This document shows, one piece after another, positions 37,282-45,535 of a DNA stretch of 64,000 nucleotides; within the stretch, counting starts at the first letter, position 1, and each line of letters begins with the position of its first letter. The stretch covers positions 5,368,501-5,432,500 of the forward strand of contig NZ_CP020555.1 in NCBI RefSeq assembly GCF_002080455.1, in the 5' to 3' direction. A program made the position numbers and the translations under genes. The DNA is from Streptomyces sp. Sge12 (GTDB lineage Bacteria; Actinomycetota; Actinomycetes; Streptomycetales; Streptomycetaceae). The notes under the pieces are model-generated. The model saw only the letters and a list, made by a program, of their open reading frames with translations, did not search any database and was not told the origin of the DNA.

Positions 37282-38022
37282 ATGGGCTTCTTCGACGGCA
37301 TCATGGGCAGCCGGGCCGTGCAGTTCCAGTCGGGCAGTGCCTCGTCGAACGCGATCGAGCTGACCAAGCGGCAATCGACGGTGTCGCTGACCAAGCAGGG
37401 GGCCGTCCACGGCAATCTGCGCGTCAACCTGTCATGGCGCATGCGCACCTCGGACATCGGCGGCCGCTCCGGCCAGAGCGGCCAGCTGTTCCGGCACCCG
37501 TTCAAGCTGTTCAAGCCGGACATGGTGCAGGCGCACACCCAGGGCATGGTCAATGTCGACCTCGACATGGGCTGTCTGTACGAGCTGACGGACGGCACCC
37601 GCGGCGCCGTGCAGCCGCTGGGGAACCTGCTGGGGGACCTCAACGACCCGCCGTTCGTCAAGCTCAGCGGCGACGACCGGTTCGGCTCGGCGTCGGGGGA
37701 GACCCTCTACGTCAACCTCGACCACGCCGACGAGATCAAGCGGCTGCTGGTCTTCGTCTACATCTACGACCAGACCCCGGCCTTCGACCGGACGCACGCC
37801 ATGGTCACCCTCTACCCCGTCACGGGGCCGCGGATCGAGATCCCGCTGGACGAGCGGCACCCGCAGGCCCGCTCCTGCGCCGTCGTCTCCCTGGAGAAGG
37901 TCAAGGGGGAGCTGATCGTGCGGCGCGAGGTGAAGTTCGTGTACGGGTTCCAGGCCGAGCTCGACCGGCTGTACGGCTGGGGGCTCCAGTGGGGGCGGGG
38001 CTACAAGAGCGCCAAGAGCTGA
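37282..38022 (+). CDS. TerA-like tellurium-resistance-family protein
   Basis: 246 residues. The N-terminal 40 residues (MGFFDGIMGSRAVQFQSG, then IELTKRQSTVSLTKQG) lead into the TerA/TerD-type core: NVDLDMGCLYELTDGTRGAVQPLGNLLGDLNDPPFVKLSGDDR and SGETLYVNLDHADEIKRLLVFVYIYD. This matches TerA more closely than TerD. Membrane-associated metal-stress complexes of Ter proteins are proposed for this family. It converges on the third TerD gene. GGGGGTAGGGG precedes the ATG. Confidence 0.85.
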   Translation: MGFFDGIMGSRAVQFQSGSASSNAIELTKRQSTVSLTKQGAVHGNLRVNLSWRMRTSDIGGRSGQSGQLFRHPFKLFKPDMVQAHTQGMVNVDLDMGCLYELTDGTRGAVQPLGNLLGDLNDPPFVKLSGDDRFGSASGETLYVNLDHADEIKRLLVFVYIYDQTPAFDRTHAMVTLYPVTGPRIEIPLDERHPQARSCAVVSLEKVKGELIVRREVKFVYGFQAELDRLYGWGLQWGRGYKSAKS

Positions 38023-38087
38023 CCGGGGCCGGGCGGGCCGACCGGGGCCGACCGGGGCCGACCGGGGCCGGCCCGGTCGGCCCCGGT
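38021..38087. terminator. GC-rich repeat ending in a bidirectional hairpin
   Basis: Tandem 10-bp ACCGGGGCCG units; the last forms a 10-bp stem (38061-38070 with 38078-38087) between the convergent TerA-like and TerD genes. Confidence 0.6.
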
Positions 38088-38109
38088 GGCGTCGGCGGGG
38101 GCAGCGGGG

Positions 38110-38889
38110 TCAGTGCCGGATGAATTGCGGGCCCTGCACCGGCAGCCGGAAGGACGGATCGCCGCCCGGGCCCGGTACCGGGGCCGGGGAGACCGGCTGC
38201 GGGTACCCGTAGGCGGGCTGGATGGGCGGCGGGGCCTGCGTGGGCGGGGCCATCATCGCGGTCTGCTCGGAGCCGGGACCGGCGGCGGGACCGGAGCCGG
38301 AACCGGCCGCGGCGCCCGCTTCCGGCTCGGCGGCGTTCTCGTCGACCGAGATCCCGTGGTCGGTCGCCAGACCCACCAGCCCGTCGGAGTAGCCCTCGCC
38401 GAGCGCCCGGAACTTCCACCCCTCGCCCCGCCGGTACAGCTCGCCGCAGATCAGCGCCGTCTCGGCGCCGGTCTCGGGCCGAACGTCGAAGTAGGCCAGC
38501 GGCTCGGAGCTGCCGCCCGGGGAGGCGTCGTAGAGGAGGATCCGCAGGTCGTGGACCCGCTGGAAGGGGACGTCCTCGGCGGAGGCCACCACCAGGATCC
38601 GGTCCACCGTCGAGGTCACCGTGCGCAGGTCCGCCTGGACGGCGTCGGTGATCGCCTCGCCGATCTGCTTCTTGCCCAGTCGCCAGACGGCCCCCGAGGG
38701 GTGCCGGGGCTGGTTGTAGAAGACGAAGTCCTCGTCCGAACGCACCCGGCCGTCCGGGCCGACGAGCAGCGCCGAGGCGTCCACGTCCGGCACCTCGGGG
38801 CCGCCGGTCCAGCGCAGCACCGCCCGGACCGCCACGGCGGCCACCGGGATGTTCGAGCCCTTCTGCATCGCGTGCGTCATGCACGTCAT
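38110..38889 (-). CDS. TerD-domain protein with Pro/Gly-rich tail (third copy)
   Basis: 259 residues. The TerD domain (about 8-190) is divergent from the other two copies: VDASALLVGPDGRVRSDEDFVFYNQPRHPSGAVWRLGKK replaces the usual acidic Ca2+ loop, so several ligand residues are missing. A tail of about 70 Ala/Gly/Pro/Gln-rich residues follows (TQAPPPIQPAYGYPQP). GGGAGG lies 5 bp before the ATG at 38889. It is divergent from the HpcH operon, sharing a 185-bp promoter region with it. Confidence 0.85.
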   Translation of the reverse strand: MTCMTHAMQKGSNIPVAAVAVRAVLRWTGGPEVPDVDASALLVGPDGRVRSDEDFVFYNQPRHPSGAVWRLGKKQIGEAITDAVQADLRTVTSTVDRILVVASAEDVPFQRVHDLRILLYDASPGGSSEPLAYFDVRPETGAETALICGELYRRGEGWKFRALGEGYSDGLVGLATDHGISVDENAAEPEAGAAAGSGSGPAAGPGSEQTAMMAPPTQAPPPIQPAYGYPQPVSPAPVPGPGGDPSFRLPVQGPQFIRH

Positions 38890-39074
38890 CCTGCCCTCCC
38901 GGGGTGGACAGGGACAATGCGGCCCCCCGTAGGGCCTTGTACCGAACGCGAGAGCTGGGCATGGTGCAAGAGGGTTACCTGAACTTCATGTGCTTGAGGA
39001 ACTCTTGACTCACGTTCGTACGTACTATTACCGGCCATGCCAGTTGGGCCGCCGAGGCAGTACGGGGGAAGCAC

Positions 39075-40241
39075 ATGCGTCACTTTGGGCACATAACGCC
39101 CACCGTCCGTAAGGACCTCTTCCACCAGGAACCGGCGGAATTCACCGGAGCCTCGCCCTCCCGCGTCCTCGCGGCGGCGCTGGGAGCCACCCTCTACAGC
39201 CCTGCAACCCGCCCCACGCTCGCCGCGGACATCCGCAAGCAGGCCGGCCGCGGGGTCGTCTCCATGGTCCTCTGCCTGGAGGATTCCATCAGCGACGGCG
39301 ATGTCACCGGAGCCGAGGAAAACCTCGTCCGGCACTTCACCGAGCTCGACGCCGACAGCACGGAGCTCCCGCTGCTCTTCATCCGCGTCCGCACCGCCGA
39401 GCAGATACCCGACCTGGTCCGCAGGCTCGGCGGCTCCGTACGCCGCTTGGCCGGATTCGTACTCCCGAAGTTCGACGAGGACCGCGGTGCCGCCTTCCTC
39501 GAAGCCGTCGCCGAGGCCGAGGCCGTCAGCGGACTGCCCCGCCTGTATGCCATGCCCGTCCTGGAGACCCCGGAGCTCCTCCACCTCGAAACCCGCGTCG
39601 AGGCCCTCGCCGGCATCTCCCGCACGGTCAACAGCCACCGCGACCGGGTCCTCGCGCTGCGACTCGGCGTCACCGACTTCTGCTCCGCCTACGGCCTGCG
39701 GCGCACGCCCGACATGACCGCCTACGACGTCCAGATCGTGGCCGGCGTCATCGCGGACGTCGTCAACGTCCTCAGCCGCGCCGACGGCACCGGCTTCACC
39801 GTGACCGGACCCGTCTGGGAGTACTTCCGCAGCCAGCAGCGCCTCTTCAAGCCCCAGCTGCGCCGCAGCCCCTTCCTGGAGGAGGGCGTGGAGGAACTGC
39901 GCACCGCCCTGATCGAGCACGACCTGGACGGCCTGCTGCGCGAGATCGAACTGGACCGGGCCAACGGACTGCTCGGCAAGACCTGCATCCACCCCGCCCA
40001 CGTCACGCCCGTGCACGCGCTGTCGGTGGTCTCGCACGAGGAGTTCTGCGACGCCCAGGACATCCTGCGGCCCGAGCGCGGCGGCGGCGGAGTGATGCGC
40101 AGCGCCTACACGAACAAGATGAACGAGGTGAAGCCCCACCGGGCCTGGGCCGAGCGCACCATGCTGCGCGCCGAGGTCTTCGGCGTGGCCCGGGAAGAGG
40201 TCGGCTTCGTCGACCTCCTCACGGCCGGGCTCCAGGTGTGA
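39075..40241 (+). CDS. HpcH/HpaI aldolase/citrate-lyase-type protein (Ter-associated)
   Basis: 388 residues of the TIM-barrel C-C lyase family. Recognisable parts are SMVLCLEDSISDGDV (metal-proximal acidic residues), LPLLFIRVRTAEQI, and LYAMPVLETPELLHLETRVEAL. It is longer than CitE and of the type found beside TerD genes. It starts an operon in which each gene overlaps the next by 4 bp (GTGA here). By the comparative-genomic proposal for Ter loci it would make or modify the base or side chain of a nucleoside-like compound; that role is untested. Promoter elements are unclear: TTGACT (39005) lies before TATTAC at only 15-bp spacing. Confidence 0.85.
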   Translation: MRHFGHITPTVRKDLFHQEPAEFTGASPSRVLAAALGATLYSPATRPTLAADIRKQAGRGVVSMVLCLEDSISDGDVTGAEENLVRHFTELDADSTELPLLFIRVRTAEQIPDLVRRLGGSVRRLAGFVLPKFDEDRGAAFLEAVAEAEAVSGLPRLYAMPVLETPELLHLETRVEALAGISRTVNSHRDRVLALRLGVTDFCSAYGLRRTPDMTAYDVQIVAGVIADVVNVLSRADGTGFTVTGPVWEYFRSQQRLFKPQLRRSPFLEEGVEELRTALIEHDLDGLLREIELDRANGLLGKTCIHPAHVTPVHALSVVSHEEFCDAQDILRPERGGGGVMRSAYTNKMNEVKPHRAWAERTMLRAEVFGVAREEVGFVDLLTAGLQV

Positions 40242-42817
40242 GCACGCCCGCGCGCAAGCCGGCGGCGGCACGGACAATGACGATGACGAGGAAGGGCAAG
40301 ACGATCGAAGAGGTGTGGTCGGGTACCTGGGTCGCGGACCGGCTGGGCGTGAGCCTGGAGGATTCCGGTGGGGGTCCGCGGCTGACAGAGCTGCTCGGAC
40401 TGGCCCTGCGGCGCAACCCCAAGCGGGCCCACCTGCTGGTCTCGCAGGTGCTCGGTAAGCACGTCCCGCAGTCCCCGCAGGTCGTGTACGCGGCCGGCTT
40501 CGGGCTCGGCGAACGCGTCCGGGCCCTGCTCGGCGAGGACGGGGCCGCGGCCGCCGTGGTCCTCGGCTACGCCGAGACCGCCACCGGGCTCGGCCACTGC
40601 GTGGCCGACGGCCTGGGCCCGGCGCCCTACCTGCACTCCACCCGCCGCCCCGTCGCCGGCCTGGAACCGGCCGGCGGCTTCGAGGAGGCGCACTCGCACG
40701 CCACCTCGCACCTGCTGCTGCCCGAGGACCCGCGGCTGCTCGCCGGCAGCGGCCCCCTGGTCCTCGTCGACGACGAGTTCTCCACCGGCAACACGGTCCT
40801 GAACACCATCCGCGACCTGCACGCCCGCCACCCCCGCTCGCACTACGTGGTCGTCGCCCTCGTCGACATGCGCTCCGCCGCCGACCGGGACCGGCTCACC
40901 GCCTTCGCCGCCGAGCTGGGCGCCCGCGTGGACCTGATCGCCCTCGCCTCGGGCACCGTGTCCCTCCCGGACGGCGTCCTCGCCAAGGGCCGCGCCCTGG
41001 TCGAGGAGTACGAGCGACAGGCCGCGGCCGAGCAGGACCGGCCCCTGCCGCATGCGCCGGGCGGCGCCCGGGACACAGCAGCCCCGGCGGACGGCCCGCA
41101 GCCCATCACGCGCGTCGACCTGGACTGGCCCGCGCAGGTCCCCGACGGCGGACGCCACGGCTTCACCCCCGCCCACCGCACGGCCCTGGAGGCGGCTCTC
41201 CCCGCCCTGACCGGCCGGCTCACCGCCGCGCTGGGCGAAGCCCCCCCGGCGCGGGTCCTCGTACTCGGCAACGAGGAGCTGATGTACGCGCCGCTGCGCC
41301 TGGCCAAGGCCCTGGAGGAGTCGGGCGCCGCCGGCGAGGTCCGCTTCTCCACCACCACCCGCTCGCCCGTCCTCGCCGTGGACGACCCCGGCTACGCCAT
41401 CCGCACCCGGCTGGTCTTCCCGGCCCACGACGCCCCGGCCGACGGACCCGGCGACCGCTACGCCTACAACGTCCACCGCACGGACGGCGCCGGCTTCGAC
41501 GCCGTCATCGCCGTCGTGGACTCGGCCGGGGACACCCCCGAGCTGCACACGGGACTGCTGGCGGCCCTCGCCCCGCACACCGGCCGCGTCGTCCTGGCCG
41601 TCGTCCCGTCCTACGTACCCGACCGGCGGGAGCCGAAGCCGATCATGACCGAGCCCACCGAGGCCACCGAGGCCACCCTGCGCGAGCCGCTGCGCGGCCC
41701 CGCCTTCTCCTCCTACGCCGCCGAGGACGTCGGCTGGCTGCTCCAGGACCTCTCCGACATCGAGCTGGAGGCCCCCACTGAGGAGCGCGAGGAGGCGATA
41801 CAGGCCGGCGGCGCGCACTACGCCGAGTCCCTGCCCGTCGAGTACCAGCCGTCACCCCAGTACCAGGAGCTGTACCGCAGCGCGCTGGCCGCCTCCGCCG
41901 CCCGCGTCGCCCGGGCCGTCGGCACGGTCACCGAGACCGTCCTCGCCGAACGCTCCCCGTCCCCGGTCCTGGTCTCCCTGGCCCGAGCCGGCACTCCCGT
42001 CGGCGTCCTGATGCGCCGCTGGGCCCGCGCCCGCCACGGCCTGGACCTGCCGCACTACGCCGTCTCCATCGTGCGCGGCCGCGGCATCGACGCCAACGCC
42101 CTGCGCTGGCTGGCCGCCCACCACGACCCCGCCGACGTCGTCTTCGTCGACGGCTGGACCGGCAAGGGCGCCATCACCCGCGAGCTGAAGGACGCCCTGA
42201 AGGAGTTCCCGGGCTTCGACCCGGAGATCGTGGTCCTCGCCGACCCCGGCTCCTGCGTGCCCACGTACGGCACCCGCGAGGACTTCCTCATCCCCTCCGC
42301 CTGCCTCAACTCCACCGTCTCCGGGCTGATCTCGCGTACGGTGCTGAGGGCCGACCTCGTCGGTCCCGCCGACTTCCACGGCGCGAAGTTCTACCGCGAA
42401 CTCGCCGGGGCCGACGTCTCCGTCGAGTTCGTCGACACCGTCGCCGCCCACTTCGACGAGGTCGCCGACGCCGTCGACGCCGAGGTCAAGGAACTCCTCG
42501 CCGCCGACCGCACCCCCACCTGGGAGGGCTGGGCCGCCGTCGAACGGATCAGCGAGGAGTACGGCATCCACGACGTGAACCTCGTCAAGCCCGGCGTCGG
42601 CGAGACCACCCGAGTCCTGCTGCGCAGGGTCCCGTGGAAGATCCTGGCGCAGCGCGGCGCCGGAGCCGACCTGGACCACGTACGACTGCTCGCCGAGCAG
42701 CGCGGCGTACCCGTGGAAGAGGTCGACGGGCTGCCCTACACGTGCGTGGGACTCATCCACCCCCGATTCACGCGCGGCGCCACCGGCGCCGACGGAAAGG
42801 CTGTGGCCTCGAAGTGA
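40238..42817 (+). CDS. Fused PRTase-TRSP and StiP-PELOTA protein (Ter-associated)
   Basis: 859 residues. Residues 1-265 form a phosphoribosyltransferase with the PRPP-binding loop VLVDDEFSTGNT (175-186). Residues about 330-460 are a TRSP domain, with its name motif at 374-377. After a Thr/Glu-rich linker (about 462-485), residues 486-720 form the second PRTase-like or StiP domain (LVSLARAGTPVGVLMRRW; VVFVDGWTGKGA, 634-645). The C-terminus (about 770-845) resembles the PELOTA RNA-binding-like domain. These two proteins are usually separate genes; here Met470 (ATG at 41645, GGGAG upstream) sits at the join. GTG start overlaps the HpcH stop. An ATG at 40277 is an alternative start. Confidence 0.8.
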   Translation: MSTPARKPAAARTMTMTRKGKTIEEVWSGTWVADRLGVSLEDSGGGPRLTELLGLALRRNPKRAHLLVSQVLGKHVPQSPQVVYAAGFGLGERVRALLGEDGAAAAVVLGYAETATGLGHCVADGLGPAPYLHSTRRPVAGLEPAGGFEEAHSHATSHLLLPEDPRLLAGSGPLVLVDDEFSTGNTVLNTIRDLHARHPRSHYVVVALVDMRSAADRDRLTAFAAELGARVDLIALASGTVSLPDGVLAKGRALVEEYERQAAAEQDRPLPHAPGGARDTAAPADGPQPITRVDLDWPAQVPDGGRHGFTPAHRTALEAALPALTGRLTAALGEAPPARVLVLGNEELMYAPLRLAKALEESGAAGEVRFSTTTRSPVLAVDDPGYAIRTRLVFPAHDAPADGPGDRYAYNVHRTDGAGFDAVIAVVDSAGDTPELHTGLLAALAPHTGRVVLAVVPSYVPDRREPKPIMTEPTEATEATLREPLRGPAFSSYAAEDVGWLLQDLSDIELEAPTEEREEAIQAGGAHYAESLPVEYQPSPQYQELYRSALAASAARVARAVGTVTETVLAERSPSPVLVSLARAGTPVGVLMRRWARARHGLDLPHYAVSIVRGRGIDANALRWLAAHHDPADVVFVDGWTGKGAITRELKDALKEFPGFDPEIVVLADPGSCVPTYGTREDFLIPSACLNSTVSGLISRTVLRADLVGPADFHGAKFYRELAGADVSVEFVDTVAAHFDEVADAVDAEVKELLAADRTPTWEGWAAVERISEEYGIHDVNLVKPGVGETTRVLLRRVPWKILAQRGAGADLDHVRLLAEQRGVPVEEVDGLPYTCVGLIHPRFTRGATGADGKAVASK

Positions 42818-43644
42818 CTGTCCTCGTAGCCAGTGATCTCGACCGTACGCTCATCTACTCGGCGGCCGCCCTCGGCCTGACCATGCCCGACCCGGTGGCC
42901 CCGCGGCTGCTGTGCGTCGAGGTCCACGAGAGCAAGCCGTTGTCCTACATGACGGAGACGGCGGCGGGACTGCTGGCGGAGCTGACGGCCGACCCCTCGG
43001 TGGTCTTCGTCCCCACCACCACCCGCACCCGCAAGCAGTACCAGCGCATCCGCTTCCCCGGCCGCCCGGCCCCGTACGCCATCTGCGCCAGCGGCGGCCA
43101 GCTGCTCGTCGACGGCGTACCGGACCGGGACTGGCGGCGGCAGGTCGCCGCGCGCCTGGCCGAGGAGTGCGCCCCCCTGGAGGAGGTGCACCAGCACCTG
43201 CTGTCCACGGCCGACCCGGCGTGGCTGCGCAAGGCCCGCCTGGCGGAGGACCTCTTCGCGTACCTCGTCGTCGAGCGCGCCCTGGTCCCGGACGAGTGGG
43301 TGAAGGCCCTGTCGGAGTGGGCGGATGCGCGCGGCTGGTCGGTCTCCCTCCAGGGCCGCAAGATCTACGCCGTCCCGCGCCCGCTCACCAAGAGCGCGGC
43401 CATGCACGAGGTCGCCCGCCGGACCGGAGCCACCACCACCCTCGCCGCCGGCGACTCCCTGCTCGACGCGGACCTGCTGCTGGCGGCGGACGCCGGCTGG
43501 CGCCCGGGCCACGGCGAACTGGCCGACGCGGCCTGGACGGCCCCCACGGTGACCGCCCTGGCCACCGCGGGCGTCCTGGCGGGCGAGGAAATCGTGCGCG
43601 CATTCGCCCGGGAAGCCGCCCGACTCGGCAGACTGGACGCATGA
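42814..43644 (+). CDS. HAD-superfamily hydrolase (Ter-associated phosphatase)
   Basis: 276 residues. Motif I is VASDLDRTLIYS with the nucleophile Asp and general acid-base Asp. Motif II is PTTTRTRKQY, a Lys lies in RPLTKSAAMHEV, and motif IV is LAAGDSLLDADLL. A cap of the Cof/sucrose-phosphatase type lies between. A phosphatase is part of the proposed Ter nucleoside pathway, presumably removing the 5'-phosphate of the product. GTG start overlaps the fused PRTase stop (GTGA) and its own stop overlaps the methyltransferase start. Confidence 0.88.
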   Translation: MTVLVASDLDRTLIYSAAALGLTMPDPVAPRLLCVEVHESKPLSYMTETAAGLLAELTADPSVVFVPTTTRTRKQYQRIRFPGRPAPYAICASGGQLLVDGVPDRDWRRQVAARLAEECAPLEEVHQHLLSTADPAWLRKARLAEDLFAYLVVERALVPDEWVKALSEWADARGWSVSLQGRKIYAVPRPLTKSAAMHEVARRTGATTTLAAGDSLLDADLLLAADAGWRPGHGELADAAWTAPTVTALATAGVLAGEEIVRAFAREAARLGRLDA

Positions 43645-44300
43645 CCAAGGGCAACAGCACCAAGATCACCGACGAGCTCTACCGGTACATGCTCGACCAC
43701 AACCCCCCGCTGGACCGGGTCCAGCGGGGGCTGGTGGCGACGACCTACGCGAAGTTCCCCGACGTGGCCGGGATGCAGTCGGCCGAGGAGCAGGGCCCGC
43801 TGCTGGCCTTCCTGGTCCGGCTGACCGGCGCCCGCCACATCGTCGAGGTCGGCACCTTCACCGGCTTCTCGGCCCTGTCGATGGCCCAGGCGCTGCCCGC
43901 CGACGGCCGCCTCATCGCCTGCGACGTCTCCGAGGAGTGGACGCGGTACGGCCGGCAGGCCTGGGAGGAGGCGGGCGTCGCGGACCGCATCGAGCTGCGC
44001 ATCGCACCGGCCCTGGAGACCCTGCGCGCCATGCCCGCCGAACCGCACATCGACATGGCCTACGTCGACGCGGACAAGGAGAGCCAGATCGCCTACTGGG
44101 AGGAGCTGGTGCCGAGGCTGCGGTCGGGCGGCCTGATCGTCACCGACAACACCCTGTTCCACGGCACGGTCCTCGACGAGTCGGCCACCGGCTCGGCGGC
44201 CGGCGTCCGCGCCTTCAACGACCACGTCTCGGCGGACCCGCGGATGGACTCCGTACTCCTGGCCATCTCGGACGGCCTGACCCTGTCGCGCAAGCGCTGA
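43641..44300 (+). CDS. SAM-dependent O-methyltransferase (catechol-OMT type)
   Basis: 219 residues of the Methyltransf_3 family: SAM loop HIVEVGTFTGFSALSMAQAL, then acidic residues LIACDVSEEW and the metal-binding HIDMAYVDADKESQIAYWEEL and GGLIVTDNTLFHG. Members methylate hydroxyl groups with Mg2+ or Ca2+. It overlaps the HAD gene by 4 bp (ATGA) and ends the operon, so it may finish or cap the pathway product. A methyltransferase is not part of the core Ter set as I remember it, which makes this an accessory step. Confidence 0.9.
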   Translation: MTKGNSTKITDELYRYMLDHNPPLDRVQRGLVATTYAKFPDVAGMQSAEEQGPLLAFLVRLTGARHIVEVGTFTGFSALSMAQALPADGRLIACDVSEEWTRYGRQAWEEAGVADRIELRIAPALETLRAMPAEPHIDMAYVDADKESQIAYWEELVPRLRSGGLIVTDNTLFHGTVLDESATGSAAGVRAFNDHVSADPRMDSVLLAISDGLTLSRKR

Positions 44301-44382
44301 CGTCGCCGGTCCGGGGTCGGTCCGGGCGCGGTCCGGGCGCGGACCGGGCGCGGAGACCGGTCCGGACCGCGGGCTCCGGGGC

Positions 44383-44604
44383 TCAGCCGCAGCCGCCGCC
44401 ACCGCAGCAGCCGCCCCCGCCGCCACCCATCGCGGCGGGCGCGGGGGCGCCGCTGCTCGTGCCGCCCACGGCCACGGCGGACAGCAGCTTCACGGTGTCG
44501 GCGTGCCCCGCGGGGCAGTCGGCGGGCGCGGAGGACTCGGCCATGGGCCGGCTGACCTCAAAGGTGTCGTCGCAGGTCCGGCAGCGGAATTCGTATCGAG
44601 GCAT
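44383..44604 (-). CDS. FmdB-type zinc-ribbon protein
   Basis: 73 residues starting MPRYEFRCRTCDDTFEVSRPM, the FmdB/RPA zinc-ribbon opening with CxxC and a second Cys in ADCPAGH. The tail is Gly-rich and ends in four cysteines (GGGGGGCCGGGGCG). The function is unknown; regulatory roles have been suggested for some. TAGCCT lies 6 bp before the ATG at 44604, consistent with a leaderless transcript. Confidence 0.88.
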   Translation of the reverse strand: MPRYEFRCRTCDDTFEVSRPMAESSAPADCPAGHADTVKLLSAVAVGGTSSGAPAPAAMGGGGGGCCGGGGCG

Positions 44605-44704
44605 GCGCACAGGCTAAGCGCGCCCGGCCACCGCGCGCTACGTACCACGACGGCTGCCGCCTACTGCGGCTACCGCCTACTGCGCGGCCGTCGCCCACCG
44701 CGCG

Positions 44705-45430
44705 CTACGGACAGCGTCCGTGCACCACGGGCGCCCGCCCCGGAACGCGCCGCGCCCGGTCCTCCCGGGCCGCCTGCTCGGGGTGGCGGGCCCGCCAGTA
44801 CGGATTGTCGTGCGGCAGGGCGCTGCCCACCCGCCCGTACATCCCGAACCACATCAGCATCACGCCCACGACAAAGCTGAACAGCACGTTCTGGATCCGG
44901 AAGGCCAGGAAGTTCAGCTCCGTGTCCAGCAGCGCGAGGTTCACGAACCCGCTCGCGATGAACAGCACGCCCAGCACGATGTTCAGGGTCGAGGCGAAGG
45001 TGCCGCCCACCACCATCCCGAAGAACAGCAGCGCACCGATGCAGATCGACAGGACGCTCAGCGCCCCGTTGGTGTTGAGCGCGAGCACCGTGTCCCCGCC
45101 GGTGTCGAAGAACCCGATCTGGTCGATCAGCCCCAGAACCCCGAACACCACCAGGAGCAGGCCCGTCAGACCCGCGCCGACCCGGTACACCTGGCTGAGC
45201 TTGTGGTCCGTGGGCAGATGATCGTCGAGCCGCGCATTGACCGGATGCAGCGCGCGCTCCATGCGCCGGGAGACCGTGTCGGCGAGGCGCGGTGGCGCGG
45301 GGGCATCGGGATCGGGCTCGTGGGCCACGTAGGGCGCATAGTGCTCATGCGGCTCGGTGCACCCGTAGGCCGCGTGAGCCACGTAGGGCTCATGCGACGC
45401 GGGAGGCTCGTGCGTGGTGTGGGCAGCCAT
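44705..45430 (-). CDS. DUF4383 membrane protein
   Basis: 241 residues. A His/Pro-rich cytoplasmic N-terminus (TTHEPPASHEPYVAHAAYG) precedes four membrane spans of the DUF4383 type (VYRVGAGLTGLLLVVFGVLGLI; GALSVLSICIGALLFFGMVVGG; TLNIVLGVLFIASGFVNL; RIQNVLFSFVVGVMLMWFGMYG). The function is unknown. AGGAGGG lies 5 bp before the ATG. Confidence 0.85.
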   Translation of the reverse strand: MAAHTTHEPPASHEPYVAHAAYGCTEPHEHYAPYVAHEPDPDAPAPPRLADTVSRRMERALHPVNARLDDHLPTDHKLSQVYRVGAGLTGLLLVVFGVLGLIDQIGFFDTGGDTVLALNTNGALSVLSICIGALLFFGMVVGGTFASTLNIVLGVLFIASGFVNLALLDTELNFLAFRIQNVLFSFVVGVMLMWFGMYGRVGSALPHDNPYWRARHPEQAAREDRARRVPGRAPVVHGRCP

Positions 45431-45535
45431 GGTGCCCTCCTCTGGTCCGTTCCCGGCACCTCCCAGCATCCGCCGCCGGACGCCACGAAACAAACGGGGG
45501 CCGCGCCGGGCAGCGCCGGGCCGCGCCGGGGACCC

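Noticed and set aside
34655..38889. A tellurite-resistance operon in the strict sense
   Set aside because: Ter-family proteins are present, but resistance to tellurite cannot be read from sequence, and terB/terZ-type neighbours are missing. Described as a stress or Ter-associated locus instead.
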